Positions 1 to 5,663 of a stretch of 5,876 nt of DNA are shown one piece after another. This stretch comes from CAZRRV01 sp964406705 (GTDB taxonomy: Bacteria > Bacillota > Clostridia > Oscillospirales > Acutalibacteraceae). Where the stretch lies: contig CAYOSS010000092.1 in assembly GCA_964406705.1 (NCBI GenBank), forward strand, positions 1-5,876, given 5' to 3'. Position numbers and translations under genes: made by a program. The notes below the pieces were generated by a model. The model saw only the letters and a list, made by a program, of their open reading frames with translations, ran no database searches and was not told where the DNA came from. Position 1 is the stretch's first letter, and each line of letters starts with the position of its first letter.

Positions 1-59
1 GGCTTCCCTCGCGTCAGCGAACCGCAAGGGCAACGGTACAGGTGGCGGCTACCCCCAAA

Positions 60-74
60 CCACTCGGTGAGTGG
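60..74. repeat. Short inverted repeat (6-bp arms)
   Basis: CCACTC (60-65) pairs perfectly with GAGTGG (69-74) around a GGT loop. It is not followed by T residues and is too short to interpret alone. It is notable only as the first of a series of hairpins in the upstream intergenic region. Confidence 0.4.
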
Positions 75-108
75 CGTAGAAGTAAGCCGGCGCGCTGAAC
101 TTCTTTTC

Positions 109-163
109 TGTCCGCTTTTCTTCTTTCAGCCGCGCCCGTCGGCGCAGAGAAGAAAAGCGGACA
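109..163. repeat. Long inverted repeat with perfect 16-bp arms
   Basis: TGTCCGCTTTTCTTCT at 109-124 is exactly complementary to 148-163. Between the arms, GCGCC (132-136) and GGCGC (141-145) can form an inner 5-bp stem with a CGTC loop. The arms are pyrimidine-rich on one side and purine-rich on the other. No T tract follows on either strand, so it does not look like a rho-independent terminator. It could be a palindromic repeat unit (REP- or MITE-like) or the core stem of a structured RNA. The pairing is directly visible; the function is unknown. Confidence 0.75.
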
Positions 164-169
164 TCGTTC

Positions 170-184
170 CCCAGCCGCGCTGGG
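170..184. repeat. Short inverted repeat (6-bp arms, CGC loop)
   Basis: CCCAGC (170-175) and GCTGGG (179-184) form a compact GC-rich hairpin a few bases after the long 109-163 inverted repeat. It is followed by AAAAAC on the + strand and by no T run on the minus strand, so a terminator role is unlikely. Confidence 0.45.
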
Positions 185-232
185 AAAAACGAATAGGCTA
201 TCCCGCGAAGTGAGAAGAAATCCGCCTTAACA

Positions 233-292
233 GGGAAAGCCGGAGCCCCCGGTACCGCAAAGCTCTCCCGTGAAACGCGAACCGGCTTTCCC
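233..292. repeat. Inverted repeat with perfect 11-bp arms
   Basis: GGGAAAGCCGG (233-243) is exactly complementary to CCGGCTTTCCC (282-292), with a 38-nt interior that could fold further. It ends 39 nt upstream of the thrS -35 box, so it lies outside the predicted thrS transcript. It belongs to the same hairpin-rich block as the repeats at 60-184. Confidence 0.65.
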
Positions 293-331
293 CAATTGCC
301 CGGTGGCTATTGCCTGCGGCTTTCCGTCTCC

Positions 332-360
332 TTGACTTTTCCCGTCCCATGGAGTATAAT
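332..360 (+). promoter_or_regulatory. Sigma-A type promoter for thrS cluster
   Basis: TTGACT (332-337) lies 17 nt upstream of TATAAT (355-360), which is 5/6 and 6/6 agreement with the housekeeping consensus at the ideal spacing. Transcription should start near 366-368, giving a leader of only about 20 nt before the thrS ATG. That leaves no room for a T-box or other riboswitch downstream of this promoter. It probably drives thrS, the hexapeptide-repeat gene and glmM together. Confidence 0.85.
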
Positions 361-374
361 AAGAGCCACAGACT

Positions 375-380
375 GGGGGA
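375..380 (+). promoter_or_regulatory. Ribosome binding site that sets the thrS start
   Basis: GGGGGA (375-380) sits 6 nt before the ATG at 387 but directly abuts the in-frame GTG at 381. The spacing therefore supports ATG 387 as the start, and the longest open frame (from 381) is over-extended by two codons. Confidence 0.7.
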
Positions 381-386
381 GTGTTT

Positions 387-2330
387 ATGATTAAAGTTAC
401 GATGCGGGGCGAGGCACGGGTGCTGCCCGATGGGGTCTCGGGCGCGGACGCGGCGCGGAGTGTAGGTGAGAGCTTATATAAAACGGCTTGCGCGGTCCGT
501 GTTAACGGCGTAGAGCGCGACCTTCGCGATGTTCTGCCGGACGGGAGCGAGGTGGAGATCCTCACCTTCGAGAGCGAATACGGGCGCAAGGCGTTTCGCC
601 ACACGGCGGCCCACATAGTAGCGCAGGCAGTCAAGAGGCTTTACCCCGGGGTGAAGCTTGCCATAGGCCCCGCCATTGACGACGGCTTCTATTACGATTT
701 TGACGCGGATTTCTCCTTTACGGCGGAGGTGTTAGCCAAAATCGAGGAGGAAATGCGGGTCATAGTTAAGGAAGATCTCCCCATCGAGCGGTTCACTATG
801 CCGCGACCTGACGCGCTGGCGTTCTTCCGGGAGCGCGGGGAGGACTACAAGATTAAGCTTATAGAGGACCTCCCGGAGGACGATGAGCTGACATTTTACC
901 GGCAGGGGGAGTTCACCGAGCTCTGCCGGGGGCCCCACCTGCTCTCTACCGGCGCGGTGAAGGCGTTTAAGCTGACCGGCGCCACCGGCGCGTACTGGCG
1001 GGGCTCCTCCAAAAACAAGATGCTCACCCGCATTTACGGGACGGCTTTCCCTAAAGCGAAGGACTTGGAGGAGCATCTGAAACGTCTTGAGGAGGCGCGG
1101 GCGCGGGACCACAACAAGTTGGGTCGCGAGTTGGAGCTCTTCACCACAAGCGACGTTATAGGGCAGGGCCTCGCGATACTGCTGCCAAACGGGGCGCGCG
1201 TGGTGCAAATTCTCCAGCGGTTTGTGGAGGACGAGGAGCAGAAGCGGGGCTGGCAGCTCACCAAGACCCCCTTTATGGCCAAGAGCGACCTCTACAAGAT
1301 TTCCGGGCACTGGGACCACTACAAGGACGGTATGTTCGTGATAGGCGATGAATCCAAAGGGGACGTTTACGCCCTGCGCCCTATGACCTGCCCGTTCCAA
1401 TATCAGGCTTACCTCAACAGACCGCGCTCCTACAGGGACCTGCCTCTCCGCTACAACGAGACCTCGACGCTTTTCCGTAACGAGGACTCCGGCGAGATGC
1501 ACGGGCTTATCCGCCTGCGGCAGTTCACTATATCCGAGGGGCATTTGATGTGTACCCCGGACCAGTTGGAGGATGAGTTTAAGGGGTGCTTGGAGCTCGC
1601 CAATTATATGCTTGACACGTTAGGGCTTTTGGAGGACGTCACCTACCGCTTTTCCCAGTGGGACCCGGCGGACAGGGCCAAGTATATAGGCACCCCGGAG
1701 CAGTGGGACGAGGCTCAGGGCGTGATGGATCGCATACTAAATCATCTGGGGATCAATTATAAGGTCGGCATAGGCGAGGCGGCGTTTTACGGGCCCAAGC
1801 TTGACATCCAGATTAAGAATGTCTACGGCAAGGAGGACACGCTGATTACCATTCAGATAGACCAAATGTTGGCCGAGAAGTTCGGTATGGAGTACACCGA
1901 CCGCGATGGCGCCAAGAAGAGGCCCTACATTATACATCGCACATCCATAGGGTGCTACGAGAGGACTTTGGCGCTGTTAATCGAGAAGTACGCCGGGGCG
2001 TTCCCGCTGTGGCTGGCGCCGGTGCAGGTCAAGGTTCTCCCGATAGCGGACAGGCACCACTCCGCCGCGTACGCGGTCCGCGACGAGCTCGCCGCCCACG
2101 GCATGAGGGTGGAGGTTGACGACCGCAACGAGAAGATAGGCTACAAGATCCGCGAGGCGCAGCTCGCCAAAATCCCGTATATGCTGGTGATAGGCGACAG
2201 GGAGGCGGAGAACGGGGAGGTTTCCGTGAGGGCGCGCGGTGTCGGGGACCTGGGCGCGATGTCGCTCGAGGCTTTCCGCGAGAGGGCGCTCCGGGAAATC
2301 GTGACTAAGGCTAAAGAGATTAAGGCATAA
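387..2330 (+). CDS. thrS: Threonyl-tRNA synthetase
   Basis: Cytoplasmic class II aminoacyl-tRNA synthetase that charges tRNA-Thr with threonine using ATP. The 647-residue protein has the full bacterial layout: an N-terminal TGS domain (about 1-60), an editing domain with the HTAAH motif (72-76) and CRGPH (180-184), the catalytic core (about 245-540) and a C-terminal anticodon-binding domain (about 540-640). Motif 2 is visible as FRNE (363-366), and motif 3 as IGCYER (521-526). By alignment with the E. coli enzyme, the zinc ligands would be Cys335, His386 and His517. The segment around His386 reads FTISEGH rather than the more familiar FTQDDAH, so this is a variant ThrRS subgroup, but the ligand itself is kept. 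The start is chosen at ATG 387 on ribosome binding site spacing. It is the first gene of a tight three-gene cluster. No T-box leader is present, unlike many Bacillota thrS genes. Confidence 0.97.
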   Translation: MIKVTMRGEARVLPDGVSGADAARSVGESLYKTACAVRVNGVERDLRDVLPDGSEVEILTFESEYGRKAFRHTAAHIVAQAVKRLYPGVKLAIGPAIDDGFYYDFDADFSFTAEVLAKIEEEMRVIVKEDLPIERFTMPRPDALAFFRERGEDYKIKLIEDLPEDDELTFYRQGEFTELCRGPHLLSTGAVKAFKLTGATGAYWRGSSKNKMLTRIYGTAFPKAKDLEEHLKRLEEARARDHNKLGRELELFTTSDVIGQGLAILLPNGARVVQILQRFVEDEEQKRGWQLTKTPFMAKSDLYKISGHWDHYKDGMFVIGDESKGDVYALRPMTCPFQYQAYLNRPRSYRDLPLRYNETSTLFRNEDSGEMHGLIRLRQFTISEGHLMCTPDQLEDEFKGCLELANYMLDTLGLLEDVTYRFSQWDPADRAKYIGTPEQWDEAQGVMDRILNHLGINYKVGIGEAAFYGPKLDIQIKNVYGKEDTLITIQIDQMLAEKFGMEYTDRDGAKKRPYIIHRTSIGCYERTLALLIEKYAGAFPLWLAPVQVKVLPIADRHHSAAYAVRDELAAHGMRVEVDDRNEKIGYKIREAQLAKIPYMLVIGDREAENGEVSVRARGVGDLGAMSLEAFRERALREIVTKAKEIKA

Positions 2331-2340
2331 GGCACGGCAA

Positions 2341-3000
2341 ATGAGATTAGACGAATTATTCGACTACGACAAATCCATAGCGGGGGAGTATCTGCGGGGG
2401 TTCGAGCGCCCGTGGGAGGCGCTGCCGGGGCTCGCGGATTATATTCTGCGGCTCGGGGCTACATTGCCGGAGGAGAAATTCTTTCACCCGGCGGAGGGCG
2501 TCTGGATAGCGAGGAGCGCCACGGTGGCGGGCAGCGCGAGTATAGGATCGCCCTGTATTATAGACGAGGGGGCGGAAGTCCGGAACTGCGCCTTCATACG
2601 GGGCGCCGCCGTGGTGGGCAAGAACGCCGTGGTGGGCAACTCCACCGAGCTTAAGAACTGCGTGCTGTTCGACAGGGTTCAGGTGCCGCATTTCAATTAC
2701 GTGGGTGACTCGCTGTTGGGATGGGGGGCTCACCTCGGAGCGGGCGCCATAATATCCAACGTGAAAAGCGACAAGAGCGACGTCACCGTTCGGCTCGGCG
2801 GCGCGTCGTATAAGACGGGCCTACGCAAGTTCGGGGCATTGTTGGGCGACGGGGCAGAGGTCGGGTGCAACAGCGTCCTGTGCCCGGGGGCGGTCTTGGG
2901 AAGGCACTGCACCGTTTACCCCCTGTCCCGGGTGAGAGGCGCCGTCGGGGAGAACACCATCTACAAGTCGGCCGATAATATTGTGGAGAAGCGGCGGTAA
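2341..3000 (+). CDS. Hexapeptide-repeat (left-handed beta-helix) acyltransferase, GlmU C-terminal-like
   Basis: A 219-residue soluble protein. After an N-terminal helical segment (about 1-50) come imperfect hexapeptide repeats (about 54-205; for example VWIARSATVAGSASIG and NAVVGNSTELKN), the mark of a left-handed beta-helix fold. The segment HFNYVGDS (117-124) matches the HxxYVGD stretch of the GlmU acetyltransferase domain. His117 and Tyr120 align with the catalytic His363 and Tyr366 of E. coli GlmU, and Asn140 with Asn386. There is no N-terminal nucleotidyltransferase domain, so it cannot by itself make UDP-GlcNAc, although such proteins are often labelled 'UDP-N-acetylglucosamine pyrophosphorylase'. 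Lying 10 nt after thrS and 19 nt before glmM, it plausibly acetylates GlcN-1-P or a related sugar phosphate; that activity is inferred. A weak Shine-Dalgarno TAAGG (2328-2332) overlaps the thrS stop codon, suggesting coupled translation. Confidence 0.85.
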   Translation: MRLDELFDYDKSIAGEYLRGFERPWEALPGLADYILRLGATLPEEKFFHPAEGVWIARSATVAGSASIGSPCIIDEGAEVRNCAFIRGAAVVGKNAVVGNSTELKNCVLFDRVQVPHFNYVGDSLLGWGAHLGAGAIISNVKSDKSDVTVRLGGASYKTGLRKFGALLGDGAEVGCNSVLCPGAVLGRHCTVYPLSRVRGAVGENTIYKSADNIVEKRR

Positions 3001-3008
3001 GCCGCGCG

Positions 3009-3017
3009 AAAGGAGAG
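3009..3017 (+). promoter_or_regulatory. Ribosome binding site that sets the glmM start
   Basis: AAAGGAGAG (3009-3017) lies just upstream of ATG 3020. The in-frame upstream ATG at 2981 lies inside the preceding gene, has no such site, and would add 13 residues not seen in the family, so 3020 is preferred. Confidence 0.8.
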
Positions 3018-3019
3018 CC

Positions 3020-4363
3020 ATGGGGAAATATTTCGGTACGGACGGGTTTCGCGGAGAAGCGAACAAGGAGCTTACCGTGGAGCACGCGTTCAAGGTCGGG
3101 CGGTACCTCGGCTGGTACTACGGCAAGGAGCACAAGTGCAAAATCGTGATCGGCAAGGACACGAGGCGTTCGAGTTATATGTTCGAGTACGCCCTCGCGG
3201 CGGGGCTTACCGCCAGCGGAGCGGACGCTTACCTGCTTCACGTCACCACCACGCCGTCGGTGTCCTATGTCGCGCGGACGGAGGACTTCGACTGCGGGAT
3301 AATGATCTCCGCCAGCCACAACCCCTACACCGATAACGGGCTGAAGCTCATCAACAGCCGGGGCGAGAAGATGTCGGAGTCCATCATAGCGGACGTGGAG
3401 GCATACTTGGACGGCGAGGCTGGTGAGGTCCCCCTCGCCACGGGGGAGAACATCGGGCGCACGGTTGACTACGCGCTGGGCCGCAACCGCTACACCGGCT
3501 ACATCATCTCCCTCGCGGTAAATTCGTACAAGAACATCCGCGTGGGGCTCGACTGCGCGAACGGCAGCACCTGGATGTTGGCCAAGAGCATATTCGACGC
3601 CTTGGGCGCCAAAACTTACGTCACCGGCAACGAGCCGGACGGGCTCAACATCAACCGGGGGTGCGGCTCCACGCACCTCGATAACCTGCAAAAACTGGTG
3701 ACCGAGAACCAACTCGATATAGGCTTCGCCTTCGACGGGGACGCCGACAGGTGCCTCGCCGTGGACGAGCGGGGCAATACGGTGCGCGGGGAGCACATAC
3801 TCTATATGTGCGCCCGTTATATGAAGCGGGCGGGGGAGCTGTCCGGCGACGCCGTGGCGACCACCGTTATGGCGAACTCCGGGCTCGCCGCGGCTCTGCG
3901 GCGCGAGGGCATATCCACCGTCATAACTGACGTGGGCGACAAGAACGTGTACGAGGCTATGGTGAAAGGTCACCTCAGCCTCGGCGGGGAGGAATCCGGG
4001 CATATAATATTCTCAAAATACGCCTCCACCGGGGACGGGCTTATCACGGCGGTGAAGGTTATGGAGACGTTGATCGAGAGCAAAACACCGCTTTCGGCGC
4101 AGTTCGAGGGGCTGACGCTCTACCCCCAGGTGACCGAGAACGTCCGTGTCGCGGATAAGGACGCGGCGGCGCGCGACGGCGACGTCCTCGCGGCGGTGGC
4201 GGCGGCGAGCGAGAGGCTTCGCGGCGAGGGGCGGGTGCTTTTCCGCAAGAGCGGCACCGAGCCGGTGGTGCGAGTCACGGCGGAGTGCGAGAGCGAGGAG
4301 CTTTGCCGGGAGCTGATAGCGGGCGTCGTCCGCGTCATACGCGAGAAGGGATACGCCTGTTAA
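3020..4363 (+). CDS. glmM: Phosphoglucosamine mutase (alpha-D-phosphohexomutase family)
   Basis: Cytoplasmic enzyme that converts glucosamine-6-phosphate to glucosamine-1-phosphate for peptidoglycan and other UDP-GlcNAc-dependent polymers. The 447-residue protein has the usual family length and all four signature sites. These are the N-terminal GKYFGTDGFRG (2-12), the phosphoserine loop SASHNP with catalytic Ser99 (97-102), the Mg2+ loop DGDADR (239-244), the sugar-binding loop GGEESGH (322-328), and the phosphate-binding loop RKSGTEPVVR (409-418). GlmM proteins usually have GEQSGH in the sugar loop, so the Glu here is a variant. A phosphomannomutase or phosphoglucomutase role is the main alternative. 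The FGTDGFRG start and the adjacent GlmU-like acyltransferase favour GlmM. It is the last gene of the thrS cluster; no clear terminator follows before the next promoter at 4371. Confidence 0.88.
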   Translation: MGKYFGTDGFRGEANKELTVEHAFKVGRYLGWYYGKEHKCKIVIGKDTRRSSYMFEYALAAGLTASGADAYLLHVTTTPSVSYVARTEDFDCGIMISASHNPYTDNGLKLINSRGEKMSESIIADVEAYLDGEAGEVPLATGENIGRTVDYALGRNRYTGYIISLAVNSYKNIRVGLDCANGSTWMLAKSIFDALGAKTYVTGNEPDGLNINRGCGSTHLDNLQKLVTENQLDIGFAFDGDADRCLAVDERGNTVRGEHILYMCARYMKRAGELSGDAVATTVMANSGLAAALRREGISTVITDVGDKNVYEAMVKGHLSLGGEESGHIIFSKYASTGDGLITAVKVMETLIESKTPLSAQFEGLTLYPQVTENVRVADKDAAARDGDVLAAVAAASERLRGEGRVLFRKSGTEPVVRVTAECESEELCRELIAGVVRVIREKGYAC

Positions 4364-4370
4364 AATATGC

Positions 4371-4399
4371 TTGCTTTCCCGCGCGGTTTGCGGTATAAT
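4371..4399 (+). promoter_or_regulatory. Promoter for the fucosyltransferase-like gene
   Basis: TTGCTT (4371-4376) is separated by 17 nt from a perfect TATAAT (4394-4399), only 7 nt after the glmM stop codon. Expected transcription start is near 4406, about 30 nt before the ATG at 4435. This makes the glycosyltransferase gene transcribable apart from the thrS-glmM cluster. Confidence 0.7.
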
Positions 4400-4434
4400 A
4401 GCACCGTTATGTTATTTATAAGGGGCGGAAAGAG

Positions 4435-5587
4435 ATGAATTTCCGGCAAAAGGTGAAGGAGTACATCAAGCGGCACGACAGGCTGTACACCGCCGCGATG
4501 TGCTTTAAACTCCGGGGCGACCCCACGCTGGCGAAGGTGATCCGCGGCTACTACGGCGGCTCGTACGAGGACAACCCCTACATCACCGTGCTCGCGACCA
4601 GAATTAACAAGGGCGAGACCAAGTACAAGAGCGTTTTTCTTATTGAGCAAAATAAAATTGACCACGAACCTCCCGCAGAGCGCTACTCTATCGGGCTTTG
4701 GGCGGATATGAGATTTATCCTCAATAAGGCGTATTTAGCTGATATTTTCGGCTTCACCCCCGTGGCATACATCGGCAAGGCATCCTACTATTATGAACCG
4801 TCCCTCAACGACCGCACTGAAAATGTTTATGAGTATTACTTTCTCCCGATGTCGGGCATTCCCTACAGCGAGACGGGGGACTGCGAGTTGGTTATGCGCG
4901 GCACGTCTAACTTTTCCCAGTCGTCTATGGCGCATGGTGGCAGCTCCGATTCTTACTACGCCGATGACACGGATGTTCGCAAGCTGTCGGTTGCCTACAG
5001 GAAGTATGTCCGCCTTCGTCCCGAGCTGCGGGAGAAGTTCACCCGCGAGATAGGTGAGATCAAGAGGGACGGGCGGGTGCTTGGCGTCCACTACCGCGGC
5101 ACAGATTACAACTGCGGCTTCGCGAACCACCCCAAGGCGGTCGGCATCGAAGAATGCGTCGCCAAAGCCTCCGAAATGTACGGGGGGGGGGGGGGAGTAT
5201 TCCCGAATATTTCTCGCCACGGACGACGGGAACGCCCTCGCCGCGTTTCGTGAGAAGTTCGGCGATAAGTTAGTCTACTACCCCGACACCCTTCGCCGCT
5301 CGGATCACGTGGGGGTGCACACCGTGCCCGCCGACCGCCCCCTGCACTATTATAATCTCGGCGTTGAGGTCCTGCGGGACGTTTACACCCTCGCCTGCTG
5401 CGACGCGCTTATATGCGGGATCTCCCAGGTGTCGTTCGCCGCGAGGTACGTTAATCTCGCGCTGTGCGAGCCGTTCCGAGAAGTTTGCGTCATAGACCAC
5501 GGGATACTGACCGAGCCGGAGGCGGAGGCTAAAGAGCGCACCAGGGACTGGGGGCGCAAGTACCGCGCCGTTTATGGCAAAAAGTAG
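4435..5587 (+). CDS. Fucosyltransferase-superfamily glycosyltransferase, frame broken at a G14 tract
   Basis: Probable soluble glycosyltransferase using a nucleotide sugar, perhaps GDP-fucose; no signal peptide or membrane segment is visible. In the first frame (4435-5253, 272 aa) the motif HYRGTDY (219-225) followed by HP (231-232) resembles the HxRxTD motif of NodZ/FUT8 and protein O-fucosyltransferases. At the run of 14 G (5182-5195) this frame passes into an unrelated basic tail and stops. The rest of the enzyme continues in the +1 frame to the TAG at 5585-5587. It includes IFLATDD, which matches the LATDD motif of FUT8-type enzymes, and a later segment with LRDVYTLACCDALICGISQV, similar to their final conserved block. 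Removing one G restores a 383-residue protein with LATDD at 260-264 and SQV at 330-332. The start at ATG 4435 follows AAGGGG (4420-4425). Donor and acceptor are inferred. As written, the product is truncated: a phase-off state, a recent mutation or a sequence error. Confidence 0.75.
5182..5195 (+). repeat. Homopolymeric tract of 14 G inside the coding region
   Basis: C5181 is followed by 14 consecutive G and then A5196. With 13 (or 10, or 16) G the flanking frames join into one protein with a short glycine run after Tyr249. With 14 G the protein ends at 5253. Long G tracts are prone to slipped-strand mispairing in cells and also to sequencing and assembly miscounts. Confidence 0.95.
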
Positions 5588-5591
5588 CCCG

Positions 5592-5625
5592 CCGCGAAAA
5601 CACTTGCGTTCGCGGGTCGTTTATT
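5592..5625 (+). terminator. Possible weak intrinsic terminator after the fucosyltransferase-like gene
   Basis: CCGCGAA (5592-5598) pairs with TTCGCGG (5609-5615) across a 10-nt loop, 4 nt after the stop codon, and is followed by the moderately T-rich GTCGTTTATT. The stem is only 7 bp and the T run is broken by C, G and A. It also overlaps the -35 region of the next promoter. Termination is plausible but weak. Confidence 0.4.
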
Positions 5626-5632
5626 GTATAAT
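5604..5632 (+). promoter_or_regulatory. Promoter for the downstream partial gene
   Basis: A perfect TATAAT (5627-5632) lies 17 nt after TTGCGT (5604-5609), a poor -35 box matching only TTG. The expected start is near 5639, about 25 nt before the GTG at 5664. The arrangement (TTGC -35 box, 17 nt, TATAAT, short leader) mirrors the promoter at 4371-4399. Confidence 0.55.
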
Positions 5633-5663
5633 TATGGCATTACATCAGTGAGGGGGTGTTCGC

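Larger units (their letters stand above)
1..330. other. Intergenic region with several inverted repeats, no convincing gene
   Basis: No open frame here has both a credible start with a ribosome binding site and a recognisable product. One + frame is open from the window edge to a TGA at 211-213, but it runs straight through a perfect inverted repeat and its translation is low-complexity and basic, so I do not call it. The stretch holds four inverted repeats (60-74, 109-163, 170-184, 233-292), none followed by a T run in either direction, so they are not ordinary intrinsic terminators. The motif GAGAAGAAA occurs at 147-155 and again at 212-220. The density of hairpins suggests a dispersed repeat element or a structured RNA; which one cannot be decided from this window. 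The end of an upstream gene could lie before about position 100. Confidence 0.6.

Noticed and set aside
109..163. Intrinsic terminator of an upstream gene
   Set aside because: The stem is strong, but no T tract follows on either strand.
1..213. Open + frame from the window edge to a TGA at 211
   Set aside because: It passes through the perfect 16-bp inverted repeat, has no visible start and gives an arginine/proline-rich translation of no recognised family. A real gene end within the first ~100 nt remains possible but cannot be shown.
381..386. GTG start two codons upstream for thrS
   Set aside because: It abuts the GGGGGA ribosome binding site with no spacer; ATG 387 has the proper 6-nt spacing.
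227..634. 135-aa minus-strand open frame across the thrS start and upstream region
   Set aside because: It lies antisense to thrS over much of its length, crosses the thrS promoter and the 11-bp inverted repeat, and resembles no known protein.
732..1544. 270-aa minus-strand open frame
   Set aside because: Fully antisense to thrS, whose domain motifs are unmistakable; long antisense frames are expected in GC-rich genes.
2981..3019. Upstream ATG start for glmM overlapping the previous gene
   Set aside because: No ribosome binding site, and the extra 13 residues precede the family's usual GKYFGTDGFRG start.
2783..4003. 406-aa minus-strand open frame
   Set aside because: It is antisense to the hexapeptide-repeat gene and glmM, both supported by motifs, and its sequence has no recognisable domain.
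5054..5587. Separate 177-aa gene starting at GTG 5054
   Set aside because: Its first part is out of frame with the HYRGTDY region and has no ribosome binding site. Only the part after the G tract is meaningful, as the second half of the gene at 4435.
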